DNA of 25,124 nucleotides from JBNKFQ01 sp050289385 (GCA_050289385.1 JBNKFQ010000292.1:1-25124); one strand, 5' to 3'. Counted from the first letter of the stretch, positions 14,709 to 22,797 are shown. Program-made: numbers and translations. The notes: generated by a model not told the origin, from the letters alone.

Positions 14709-17000
14709 ATGCCAGATTGTGAGTCATGGAATTTTAATGTTTCAGGCGAGGGAAGGGGGTGGCGTATAATTTTTGCTCACCAGATACGTCGGCTTTTATA
14801 CAGGGAACTGTTGAAGTCAATATTTCATAAATTTGGCATGATGAAAGATATATTTATGAAAATAATTCTGTATTACGTGCCTTTGGCGATAATTGTCCTG
14901 TTGTTAACATCCTGCAATAAGCCAGCCGCTGTTTCTGATGCTCAGTGGTCTACCTGGCGTGCTTTTGCCGGTAATGCGGATTCTTCGAATTATTCATCAT
15001 TGAATCAAATAAACAAAAGTAATGTTTCTCAACTTGAAAAAGCCTGGACATTTTCAATTGGTAAAGAAAAACAGCGTACCAGCCCAATCGTAATTGATGG
15101 TGTTATGTATATCACCTCGAACGGCGGCATCGTTGCACTGGATGCTGCTACCGGCCAGCAACTCTGGTTCTCACCGGATACCATCAACATGCCCTTGCGC
15201 GGTCTGGCCTACTGGGAAAGTATTGATAAATTGGATCGCCGCGTAATTTTTACCAAAGGACAGGACCTTTGTGTTATTGACGCACAAAAAGGAAACATCA
15301 TCAGTACCTTTGGTCGACAGGGTTGCATCGACCTGCGCGAGGGGCTGGGGCGTGATCCGGAATCCATCGCCCAAGTGGCGTCCTTCACGCCGGGACGTGT
15401 ATATGAAAACCTGATTATCGTGGGATCTTCCGTGGGGGATGAAAGCTACGAGTCGCCACCAGGAGATATCCGAGCTTATGATGTTCGCACTGGTGAGCCT
15501 GTATGGACTTTCCACACGGTTCCCCATCCGGGAGAGGTCGGGTACGAAACCTGGCCAAAGCATGCCTGGAAAAATGTGGGTGGGGCTAACGCATGGGTAT
15601 CACTCTCAATTGATGAAAAACGGGGAATTGTGTACGTGCCAACAGGAGCACCAGCGTACCATTTTTATGGTGCAAACCGGATTGGCGATAATCTCTTCGC
15701 TAATTCCCTGATAGCTTTGGACGCACGTACTGGTGTGCGATTGTGGCATTTCCAGGCGGTGCATCACGATATTTGGGATTACGATTTAGCAATAGCTCCA
15801 AAACTGCTGACTGTTGAGAGAAATGGTAAGAAGATTGATGCAGTGGCGGTGGCTACAAAACACGGGTTTCTGTTTGTGTTTGACCGTGAAACCGGGGAGC
15901 CGGTGTTCCCAATTGAAGAGCGCCCCGTGCCGCAATCGGATGTACCGGGCGAAAAAGCATCGGCAACACAACCCTATCCGGTAGTAATACCACCGTTTGC
16001 CAAACTCATGTTTACGGAAAATGATATCAGTCCTTATGTGTCCCCTGAAGAAAGGCAGGTATTGGTAAAACGAATACGTGATGCTCGCAATGAAGGATTA
16101 TTTACTCCGCCATCGCTTCACGTCAGTGTTCAGGCGCCGGGCTCCAGAGGCAGTGTGGGAAACGCTGCGGTTGACCCCGAAGCCGGCTTATTTTATATCG
16201 CAACCGTGGTGTCACCAACTCTCCCCAGGCTGGAACCACGATCAGAAGCGACCGGAGAGCATTTTCTGGCGTCAAAAGCGCCGGAAATTTTCGCCAATAC
16301 CTGTGCTTTTTGCCATGGGGTACAGGGCCAGGGACAACCGCCTTCTATACCAGTTCTCGCGAACATCAGTGAACGCCTGTCATTGGACAAATTTCAGCGG
16401 ATCGTTAAAGATGGTCGGGGACGCATGCCGGCATTTGGCTCTCATATCGCTGACGACCAGATCGAAGAGTTGATGGCCTACCTCGACGATATCGATTCGG
16501 TCCTCCCTGTTGAGAGTCCTGATACATCAGCGCCTGAATCAACCGAAGGAGAGAAGCGATACTGGAGCAGTTATAACCACCTTTATGACAAAGACGGTAT
16601 TCCCATGGTTGCACCGCCCTGGTCCAGGTTAATTGCCTATGATCTTAATCAGGGAACAATTCTGTGGGATAAACCTTATGGGGATGTCATCAGGTTGGCA
16701 CAAAAAGGGATAACCGGTACGGGCTCTTATTTTCCGGCCAATAGTCTTGTTGCTACGGCGGGTGGCTTGCTGATTTCTACTACCACGGATCGCAAAATAC
16801 GCGCCTGGAGCAGGGATACGGGTGAAGTGCTGTGGTCGGCAGATTTGCCTGCAGACGCGGATGGAGGAGGTCCCGCTGTTTACGAAATAAATGGTCGGCA
16901 GTACATTGTTGCCGCTGCGACCAATGGTGGCGCAAAATCGGGGCAACCATTTGAAAAAAATGCCTACGTGGCTTTTGCATTGCCTGAAAAAAGCAATTAA
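14709..17000 (+). CDS. PQQ-dependent quinohemoprotein dehydrogenase, lipoprotein with inserted cytochrome c domain
   Basis: This is an eight-bladed-propeller PQQ dehydrogenase of the type that oxidises alcohols, aldehydes or sugars outside the cytoplasm. It has blade motifs of the ALDAATGQQLW type, the active-site stretch HHDIWDYD (about residue 350) and FDRETGEPVFPIEERPVPQSDVPGE typical of glucose-dehydrogenase-like quinoproteins. A c-type heme domain (CAFCH 532-536, axial Met in GRMPAFG) is inserted between propeller blades rather than at an end. LLTSC gives a lipobox with Cys69 when counted from 14709. That start leaves a 43-residue prefix before the lipoprotein signal; starts at 14838-14856 would give a normal signal of 20-26 residues but lack a good ribosome site. 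No pqq biosynthesis genes are in the window. Confidence 0.9.
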   Translation: MPDCESWNFNVSGEGRGWRIIFAHQIRRLLYRELLKSIFHKFGMMKDIFMKIILYYVPLAIIVLLLTSCNKPAAVSDAQWSTWRAFAGNADSSNYSSLNQINKSNVSQLEKAWTFSIGKEKQRTSPIVIDGVMYITSNGGIVALDAATGQQLWFSPDTINMPLRGLAYWESIDKLDRRVIFTKGQDLCVIDAQKGNIISTFGRQGCIDLREGLGRDPESIAQVASFTPGRVYENLIIVGSSVGDESYESPPGDIRAYDVRTGEPVWTFHTVPHPGEVGYETWPKHAWKNVGGANAWVSLSIDEKRGIVYVPTGAPAYHFYGANRIGDNLFANSLIALDARTGVRLWHFQAVHHDIWDYDLAIAPKLLTVERNGKKIDAVAVATKHGFLFVFDRETGEPVFPIEERPVPQSDVPGEKASATQPYPVVIPPFAKLMFTENDISPYVSPEERQVLVKRIRDARNEGLFTPPSLHVSVQAPGSRGSVGNAAVDPEAGLFYIATVVSPTLPRLEPRSEATGEHFLASKAPEIFANTCAFCHGVQGQGQPPSIPVLANISERLSLDKFQRIVKDGRGRMPAFGSHIADDQIEELMAYLDDIDSVLPVESPDTSAPESTEGEKRYWSSYNHLYDKDGIPMVAPPWSRLIAYDLNQGTILWDKPYGDVIRLAQKGITGTGSYFPANSLVATAGGLLISTTTDRKIRAWSRDTGEVLWSADLPADADGGGPAVYEINGRQYIVAAATNGGAKSGQPFEKNAYVAFALPEKSN

Positions 17001-17014
17001 CTGGAGAAAGACAT

Positions 17015-18004
17015 ATGTATTACTTTTTCAGAAAACAGCCCCACTTTAGTGAGAAAAACAAAATTAACCTGGCGTATATTTTTCTGGCGCTTGTTTTTTT
17101 GGTTCCTGGTTTGGTATTCGCTACCAGTTCTTCGAGTGATGAGCAGAGCAAAAATCGTTTTGCATTTGGCGAAAATGATACGCTTGGCGCAGTCAATCTA
17201 CTACAATCCAGTGATGTTATAAGAGCCATAAAGACAGTCAAGTCGGGCAAGGTTTATTCTCTGGCGCTCGAAACTAACAGTAATACCCCCGCTTACGGTG
17301 ATCGAAGCTATTCGGTCAAGGTATTTAAAGGAAGTAAAGCTACTGGAACGAATAAGGTAACCGGTCTTGACGACCAGGTGACGATGCATTTGGGAATCGG
17401 CACACAGATTGATGGTTTGGGTCACATTGGCTCAAATTTTGTACATTACAATGGTGTTCATCTCAATGAATTTTATTCTGAAAATGGTCTGAAAAAATTC
17501 GGCACCAGCGAGATACCTCCCATAGTAACGCGTGGTATTCTGCTTGATATGACATCCTGGTTTGGTGTCGACAGAGTTGCAGAGGGCACTGCGTACAATG
17601 TGAAGGAGATTGAGGGAGTCCTGGAAAAGCAGGGGCTGACTATCGAGAAAGGGGATGTGGTTATATTTCACTCTGGCTGGAACAGCTTGCTTGGCCAGGA
17701 TAATAAACGCTGGTTGTCAGCGCATCCGGGGCCGGGTGAACAAGGAGCAAAATATCTGGCTTCGAAAGGCATTGTTGCGGTTGGTGCAGATTCCGCTGCA
17801 CTTGAAGTAATTCCTTTTGAAAAGGAAGGGAAAGTGTTTCCTGTTCACCAGGAGCTGCTGGTGAACAATGGGGTGTATGTACTTGAAGCCATCAATACTG
17901 CCGAGTTGGCTGCTGACGGTGTTTTTGAGTTTATGTTTGTGCTGGGTATTCCAAAACTGGCAGGTACGGTTCAGGCTATTATTCACCCGCTTGCAATCAA
18001 ATAA
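17015..18004 (+). CDS. Exported cyclase-family metal-dependent hydrolase (kynurenine formamidase / isatin hydrolase fold)
   Basis: The family (PF04199-type) hydrolyses amide or lactone bonds in small, often cyclic, molecules. The metal-binding block is HLGIGTQIDGLGH (residues 125-137). H125, D133 and H137 are kept, but the usual second histidine of GTH is Q131, a variant I recall in a branch of bacterial and fungal cyclase proteins. Residues 18-36 form a hydrophobic segment ending VFA-TSS, read as a signal peptide after a basic start. GGAG lies about 8 nt before the ATG, which is 14 bp behind the quinohemoprotein stop, so the two are co-transcribed. An exported location is unusual for the better-known members. 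Substrate unknown. Confidence 0.87.
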   Translation: MYYFFRKQPHFSEKNKINLAYIFLALVFLVPGLVFATSSSSDEQSKNRFAFGENDTLGAVNLLQSSDVIRAIKTVKSGKVYSLALETNSNTPAYGDRSYSVKVFKGSKATGTNKVTGLDDQVTMHLGIGTQIDGLGHIGSNFVHYNGVHLNEFYSENGLKKFGTSEIPPIVTRGILLDMTSWFGVDRVAEGTAYNVKEIEGVLEKQGLTIEKGDVVIFHSGWNSLLGQDNKRWLSAHPGPGEQGAKYLASKGIVAVGADSAALEVIPFEKEGKVFPVHQELLVNNGVYVLEAINTAELAADGVFEFMFVLGIPKLAGTVQAIIHPLAIK

Positions 18005-18069
18005 TAAAAGTGACTATTTGTTCCATAAATTGTTCAGACTGGCTACGATGTTTCTGATCAGATCATGGG

Positions 18070-19239
18070 TCAACAGACCCCTGAGGGCGGTATCAGAGGT
18101 AATTCTGCCGTATCGGCAAGCGCAGTCCGACTGCCCAGGCTGCGCCGAATATGTTGCAGAGCTTTTGCCGCCGTAGCACGATAGCCGGTTAGTTTGCCCC
18201 CGTAGATTCCCAGGTAGCGTAAACCCTCAATCAGTTGCACTTCGCGATTGCGAAAAAAGGGGTTATGTTTGCTGCGAGGCAGTACGCGTAAACCGGCAAA
18301 GCTGTCGCATACTTCAGCCCGGTAGTTGGGAAAATAGTGTGTTAATACATTTAACAAGTAGCTTTGCTCATGTGGCAACGGCACACAATCTTCCGGGTTG
18401 CCGTGGAACAGTGTCTCGGTGGTGCCCACCAGAGTGTTGTTGTACCAGGGCAGAACAAACACGCCGCGGCCATCTTCCGGTGCTTCCAGATAAAAACAGC
18501 GATCGCTTAGCTTGTGTGTCAGTACCAGGTGCGTGCCTTGAACCAGATCTACTTCAGGTTGTGGCGGAGGCGGAGTAATGTGGCTGCATAGCATATTTGC
18601 CCAGGGGCCCGCGGCATTCACCAGATAACGACAATGGATAGTGTGTTCTCCGTTGCTGGTGTCGAGCTGCAATTGGTATTTGTCACCGGATTTCCGGGCT
18701 GCTATCAATTCGGCGGGGCACAACAATTCCGCCCCCAGCGTTTTGGCAGATTCAACCACGGCGCAAGTCAGCAAACGATCATCAGTTTGTGCGTCACTGT
18801 ATTTAAACACCGTCTTGAGTTGGTCGGTGTTGAGCCCATTCAATGATGGCCATTCCCAATCGGGAATTTTCTGAAAATAGCTGTGTGCGCCAAGCCCTGA
18901 TAACAGGCTGTAAAGGCTGAGCCCCAGACGCAGGCGTACAGGTGATAATGCGCTGCCCTGATAGAGGGGTATATAAAAGTCTCGCCGTTTTACCAGGTCA
19001 GGCGCCAGCTTTAGCAGCAGCTCTCGTTCCCGCAGGCTTTCTCGTACCAGAGACAAGTGACCACCTTCAATATAACGTAAACCGCCATGAATCAATTTGC
19101 TCGATTTACTTGATGTGCCAGCTGCCCAACCGGTTTTTTCTACCAGCGCAACTCGATAGCCACCCGCTGCTGCCGCCTGGGCGACACCGGCTCCCTGGAT
19201 ACCTCCGCCGATAACGGCGACATCGAAAGTCGTGCTCAT
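18070..19239 (-). CDS. GlpD-like FAD-dependent glycerol-3-phosphate dehydrogenase lacking the C-terminal domain
   Basis: GlpD oxidises sn-glycerol 3-phosphate to dihydroxyacetone phosphate at the membrane and passes electrons to quinone. Visible features are the FAD dinucleotide motif GGGIQGAG (11-18), TSSKSSKLIHGGLRYIE (42-58, near-identical to GlpD), the mid-protein NAAGPWA and the C-terminal FAD contact GIYGGKLTGYR. It stops at 389 residues, just after the TAELPL linker, whereas GlpD proteins run to about 500 or more with a helical C-terminal domain. I see no remnant of that domain in 18005-18069. It overlaps the GDPD gene by ATGA, implying translational coupling. It may be a naturally short family or a deletion linked to the neighbouring inserted block. 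Confidence 0.87.
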   Translation of the reverse strand: MSTTFDVAVIGGGIQGAGVAQAAAAGGYRVALVEKTGWAAGTSSKSSKLIHGGLRYIEGGHLSLVRESLRERELLLKLAPDLVKRRDFYIPLYQGSALSPVRLRLGLSLYSLLSGLGAHSYFQKIPDWEWPSLNGLNTDQLKTVFKYSDAQTDDRLLTCAVVESAKTLGAELLCPAELIAARKSGDKYQLQLDTSNGEHTIHCRYLVNAAGPWANMLCSHITPPPPQPEVDLVQGTHLVLTHKLSDRCFYLEAPEDGRGVFVLPWYNNTLVGTTETLFHGNPEDCVPLPHEQSYLLNVLTHYFPNYRAEVCDSFAGLRVLPRSKHNPFFRNREVQLIEGLRYLGIYGGKLTGYRATAAKALQHIRRSLGSRTALADTAELPLIPPSGVC

Positions 19240-19976
19240 AGCGCCCTGTGCGCCAGTTGCTGCAACATGCCGCCAATGTCAAAGGTCTCGACCATATCAA
19301 CACCGCGCTGATACAGGCATATCGCTCGTTCGGGGTCTGCGACTTCATAGACAACCAGCATACTATTGCTGATATCCAGTTCGGTATTTTCGGGCAAGTG
19401 TCGTTCGGAACAGAAAATAAAGTCGGGTTCAATACTCTGCACAATAGAGCGAGACAATGTGCTCCAGTCTTCCAGCACAATGCCAACACGCGGCCAGTTA
19501 GCCCGGCAGGCCGTATAAATAAAATCGAGATCGTAACTGATTAATACACATTGATCGCGTACCGGGTTCAGTGTTTTCGCAATAGTATTAAGTGCGTCCT
19601 GGTGGCCCATAAAATGGATGCCGGCTTTTTTTACTTCGACAAACAGCGTGACTTGCGGATTGCTTTTCAGCAGAAGCGTGACCGTGGATAACGGAGCGAT
19701 AGTTTCGGAAAGAAAACGGTTGCCAAAGCGACCGGGTTCATGGGCAGAAATTCGCTCGATGCTTTCCAGCTTTAGCAAATGAATGGCGTTTTTGCGGCCA
19801 CTGAGGCGGTTCATTAACACGTCGTGGTACAGCACAGGTTGACCATCGGCGCTGAACATCACATCCGTTTCAATATAATGCGCGCCTGCTTCAATGGCTC
19901 TGGTGATGCCAAGCAACGTATTTTCCGGGTACATTTTTTGCCAGCCGCGATGCGCCACCAGTCGATCCGTCAACAT
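19236..19976 (-). CDS. Glycerophosphodiester phosphodiesterase (GDPD family, UgpQ-like)
   Basis: This family hydrolyses glycerophosphodiesters from phospholipid breakdown to sn-glycerol 3-phosphate and an alcohol. The 246-residue protein has the full GDPD signature: H9-R10 in AHRGW, PENT (17-20), E36-T-D38 and H51-D52, the metal and acid-base residues, and a mid-domain VEVKK. There is no signal peptide, so it acts in the cytosol like UgpQ. AGGA precedes the ATG by 7 nt. It lies 60 bp behind the GAPDH-type gene and overlaps the GlpD-like gene by 4 bp. Its product is the GlpD substrate, so the pair forms a two-step route from glycerophosphodiesters to dihydroxyacetone phosphate. Confidence 0.93.
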   Translation of the reverse strand: MLTDRLVAHRGWQKMYPENTLLGITRAIEAGAHYIETDVMFSADGQPVLYHDVLMNRLSGRKNAIHLLKLESIERISAHEPGRFGNRFLSETIAPLSTVTLLLKSNPQVTLFVEVKKAGIHFMGHQDALNTIAKTLNPVRDQCVLISYDLDFIYTACRANWPRVGIVLEDWSTLSRSIVQSIEPDFIFCSERHLPENTELDISNSMLVVYEVADPERAICLYQRGVDMVETFDIGGMLQQLAHRAL

Positions 19977-20036
19977 AATATAGTCCTGTGTGTCTTTATT
20001 GAAAGCGTATTGAAAAAAAGTTTATTGAGCAAAAAA

Positions 20037-21035
20037 CTACTGCACCATGCAGAGCGCAACATCGAGCATGCGATTTGAAAAACCCCATTCATTATCGTAC
20101 CAGCTCATAATTTTTACCTGCCTTTGGGTAACCGCTGTGTGGGCGCTATCAAAAATACTGGATGCCGAGTGATGGTTAAAATCCACCGACACCAGTGGCA
20201 GCTCGTTACAAGCCACAATACCTGCCCAGGCGCCACTGGCAGCGTCTCGCATCAACTGATTGATTTCATCAACATTGGTGTCTCTGCCAGCCGTAAAATG
20301 GAAGTCTACCAGTGATACGTTGGGTGTGGGTACTCTCACCGCCATGCCGTGCAGTTTCCCGGCCAGCTCCGGTAGCACCAGACCCACAGCTTCTGCCGCG
20401 CCGGTTTTGGTTGGAATCATTGACAGTGCCGCGGCGCGTGCACGGTAAAAGTCACCGGGTGCACGATCCAGCAAATGCTGGTCGTTGGTATAAGAGTGAA
20501 TGGTTGTCATGGCTCCGCACTCGATGCCAATGGCATCGTGCAGAATTTTGGCCACTGGCGCCAGGCAATTGGTGGTGCACGACGCGTTGGAAACAATTTG
20601 ATGCCGGTTGTCCAGATACTGATGATTTACCCCGTACACGACAGTCTGGTCGGCATCGGCCAGCGGGTGGCTGAGTAATACGCGGGGCGCGCCAGCCGTC
20701 AGGTGGGCGGCAACTTTGTCGCGGCTTTTCATTTGACCGCTGCATTCAATAACCAGATCAACATCCAGCCCGGCCCAGGGCAGTTCGGCAGGGTTTGGCT
20801 GGCTTAACAGTCGTATGTTATCGCCATTGATTGTCAGCAAGTCATCCTGCAGTTTTACGTCTGCGGGGAAATGGCCATGAGTGGAATCAAATTGCGTCAG
20901 GTGGGCAAGCAGGGCTTTGTCAGAAAGATCGTTTATTGCAACAATATCGAATTGTTGATTGCGCCCGGTTTCGTATATGGCGTGCAGGATACATCGTCCA
21001 ATACGACCGTAACCGTTAATACCGATTCGAATCAT
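20037..21035 (-). CDS. Type I glyceraldehyde-3-phosphate dehydrogenase, with erythrose-4-phosphate dehydrogenase-like features
   Basis: The 332-residue protein has the NAD-binding start GINGYGRIGR (5-14), an acidic residue D36 in AINDL indicating NAD preference, the catalytic C153 in SNASCTTNC, H180 in TTIHSYTNDQ and the C-terminal WYDNEWGFSNRMLD. It mixes two subfamilies. FDSTHGHF, ECSGQ and the SHPL...VVYGVN region resemble Epd, while HSYTNDQ and RARAAALSMIPT are the usual GAPDH forms. In this operon, with GDPD and GlpD producing triose phosphate, GAPDH activity is the simpler reading. GGAAGGAG lies 7 nt before the ATG. It is the first gene of the minus-strand operon; its promoter should be in 21036-21217. 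Confidence 0.9.
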   Translation of the reverse strand: MIRIGINGYGRIGRCILHAIYETGRNQQFDIVAINDLSDKALLAHLTQFDSTHGHFPADVKLQDDLLTINGDNIRLLSQPNPAELPWAGLDVDLVIECSGQMKSRDKVAAHLTAGAPRVLLSHPLADADQTVVYGVNHQYLDNRHQIVSNASCTTNCLAPVAKILHDAIGIECGAMTTIHSYTNDQHLLDRAPGDFYRARAAALSMIPTKTGAAEAVGLVLPELAGKLHGMAVRVPTPNVSLVDFHFTAGRDTNVDEINQLMRDAASGAWAGIVACNELPLVSVDFNHHSASSIFDSAHTAVTQRQVKIMSWYDNEWGFSNRMLDVALCMVQ

Positions 21036-21217
21036 ATACTGACTCCTTCCAGGTTTTTATTTACAAATACCGGTTTACAAATATTGGACCATAACTTCAC
21101 CGGAAGTTAATAAACTCTGACGCGAACTCGTGCAGATTTGGTGACTCGATGGTCAATGAAAAATACAGGCTGAAGTGGGTTGGAGCTATGAAGTGCGGTG
21201 GAGAAGGTCAGGAAGGG

Positions 21218-21293
21218 TGGGGTGGCTGACGGGGATCGAACCCGCGACCACTGGAATCACAATCCAGGGCTCTACCAACTGAGCTACAGCCAC
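21218..21293 (-). tRNA. tRNA-His (GTG)
   Basis: The reverse complement gives a full cloverleaf: acceptor GTGGCTG paired with CAGCCAC, D arm GCTC...GAGC, anticodon stem CTGGA/TCCAG with anticodon GTG, T arm with GGTTCGATCC and encoded CCA. The base before position 1 (21294) encodes the extra G expected of tRNA-His. It is last of three minus-strand tRNA genes. Confidence 0.97.
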
Positions 21294-21356
21294 CACAGTA
21301 TAGATACTATGTATTGATACTACCGCATTTTGATAAACACCGCGCTCTGCACTCGG

Positions 21357-21407
21357 CTTGGTCACAAGCACCAAGGCTTGCCACGGCGTAACCGAAGCTC
21401 ACTTCGG
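21357..21407. other. Two adjacent hairpins in the tRNA-Arg to tRNA-His spacer
   Basis: CTTGGT/ACCAAG (21357-21362 with 21370-21375) and the perfect CCGAAG-CTCA-CTTCGG (21392-21407) lie between tRNA-Arg and tRNA-His. They could guide processing of the polycistronic tRNA precursor. There is no tRNA in this 125-bp spacer. Confidence 0.4.
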
Positions 21408-21418
21408 CGAAGCCGGGA

Positions 21419-21495
<77 letters not shown>

Positions 21496-21569
21496 TCATT
21501 CGGTATCTTACCATGTGAACGGTGGTCGGGGTCTTTCAAATCCCTGTTCTAAATTCACCATTCAAAAAC

Positions 21570-21646
21570 TGGTCGGGGAAGAGGGATTCGAACCCCCGAC
21601 ATCCTGCTCCCAAAGCAGGCGCGCTACCAGACTGCGCTATTCCCCG
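21570..21646 (-). tRNA. tRNA-Pro (TGG)
   Basis: The reverse complement folds as a 77-nt tRNA: acceptor CGGGGAA paired with TTCCCCG, anticodon stem CTGCT/AGCAG with loop TTTGGGA (anticodon TGG), T loop GGTTCGAATCC and encoded CCA. It is first in the transcript. Its promoter should lie in 21647-21800, where I see no convincing boxes. Confidence 0.97.
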
Positions 21647-21819
21647 ACTAGATTCTCTAACGGTTGCTGCCAGCAGTTTTGTGTTTGCCGGGTCGCACTC
21701 ATTTCGAGAGCTGCGCATGATACTGGCGGGTTATGCACCCGTCAATGGTTTCTGACAACAGGCTTGTGCCCGGCCGCGGTCGACAGGGTTTGAATGACCA
21801 CTACCAGCGGCGAACACGG

Positions 21820-21847
21820 TTGTCTGGAGCTCCTGCCTGCGTATAAT
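21820..21847 (+). promoter_or_regulatory. Sigma-70 promoter of folD
   Basis: TTGTCT (21820-21825, four of six to consensus) and a perfect TATAAT (21842-21847) are separated by 16 bp and lie 55 bp before the folD start. Confidence 0.65.
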
Positions 21848-21902
21848 CATCCAGACAGAAAAATAACACGTTTTTGTTCCCATAACTTCAGGAAAACGAT
21901 AC

Positions 21903-22751
21903 ATGACCGCTATTATTCTGGATGGCAAGGATATTGCCAAACGTACGGAAGCCGATTTGTCTGCGCGCGTAGCGCGTTTAAAAGAGAAGAGTGGGGCCGC
22001 TCCTATTCTGGCAACTATTCTGGTTGGAGGAGACCCGGCCTCTGCCACATACGTGCGAATGAAGCAGAATGCTTGCGCTCGCGTCGGCATGGACTCCATA
22101 GCTGTGGAAATGCCGGAGGACACAACAACGCAGCAACTATTGCAAAAGATACAGGAGTTAAACGATAACCCCGACTGTCACGGTATTTTGCTTCAGCACC
22201 CGGTGCCAGCGCAGATTGATGAGCGCTCCTGTTTTGACGCCATTGCCCTGGGTAAAGATGTAGACGGGGTTACCTGTCTCGGTTTTGGCCGCATGGCAAT
22301 GGGGGAAGAGGCATACGGCTCTGCGACGCCTCAGGGCATTATGCGTTTGCTCGCTGCTTATGATATTGAATTATCCGGCAAGCATGCGGTTGTGGTTGGG
22401 CGCAGTCCCATATTGGGTAAACCGATGGCCGCCATGTTGCTGAATGCCAATGCCACCGTAACTATTTGTCATTCCCGCACCGCCAATCTGGCAGAACATA
22501 TTGGTCAGGCCGATATTGTAGTGGGCGCTGTTGGTCGGCCTGAATTTATCAAGGCAGACTGGATAAAAGATGGTGCGGTAGTGGTTGATGCGGGTTATCA
22601 CCCGCCGGGTGTGGGCGATATAGAGCTTGCTCCGCTGCTTGACAGGGTTGCCGCCTACACACCGGTTCCTGGCGGTGTTGGGCCAATGACTATCAATACC
22701 CTGATCTTGCAATCTGTTGACGCCGGGGAGAAAAAACTGGTTGCCGGATAA
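21903..22751 (+). CDS. folD: Bifunctional methylenetetrahydrofolate dehydrogenase / methenyltetrahydrofolate cyclohydrolase FolD
   Basis: FolD interconverts 5,10-methylene- and 10-formyl-tetrahydrofolate using NADP. The 282-residue protein has Y50 and the catalytic K54 (TYVRMKQNAC), the Q98 region LLQHPVP, DVDG (119-122), the nucleotide-binding GRSPILGKP (167-175) and the terminal PGGVGPMT. AGGAAA precedes the ATG. The middle (DVDGVTCLGFGRMAMG...SATPQGIMRLL) and GRSPILGKP differ from the E. coli and Pseudomonas forms (DVDGFHPYNVGRL..., NIVGKP or NIVGRP) and resemble a second FolD lineage I associate with other phyla, although the locus next to tRNA genes is the usual one. Function is secure. 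Confidence 0.96.
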   Translation: MTAIILDGKDIAKRTEADLSARVARLKEKSGAAPILATILVGGDPASATYVRMKQNACARVGMDSIAVEMPEDTTTQQLLQKIQELNDNPDCHGILLQHPVPAQIDERSCFDAIALGKDVDGVTCLGFGRMAMGEEAYGSATPQGIMRLLAAYDIELSGKHAVVVGRSPILGKPMAAMLLNANATVTICHSRTANLAEHIGQADIVVGAVGRPEFIKADWIKDGAVVVDAGYHPPGVGDIELAPLLDRVAAYTPVPGGVGPMTINTLILQSVDAGEKKLVAG

Positions 22752-22763
22752 AGAGGCCTGGCA

Positions 22764-22797
22764 GGTCCTGGTGTTAACAGGCCCTGGTATCAGGACC
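22764..22797. terminator. Hairpin downstream of folD
   Basis: GGTCCTG (22764-22770) pairs with CAGGACC (22791-22797), 13 bp after the folD stop, in the gap between convergent folD and the decarboxylase. No T tract follows, so a terminator role is tentative. Confidence 0.35.

Noticed and set aside
18067..18080. GGGTC-AACA-GACCC hairpin at the GlpD-like stop codon
   Set aside because: The stem is only 5 bp with no T tract on either strand and overlaps the coding end; too weak to call a terminator.
21218..21240. Genomic island integrated at the 3' end of tRNA-His
   Set aside because: The accessory DNA does lie on the 3' side of the tRNA, but I find no integrase gene and no second copy of the tRNA 3' end near 8340, 9790 or 18005.
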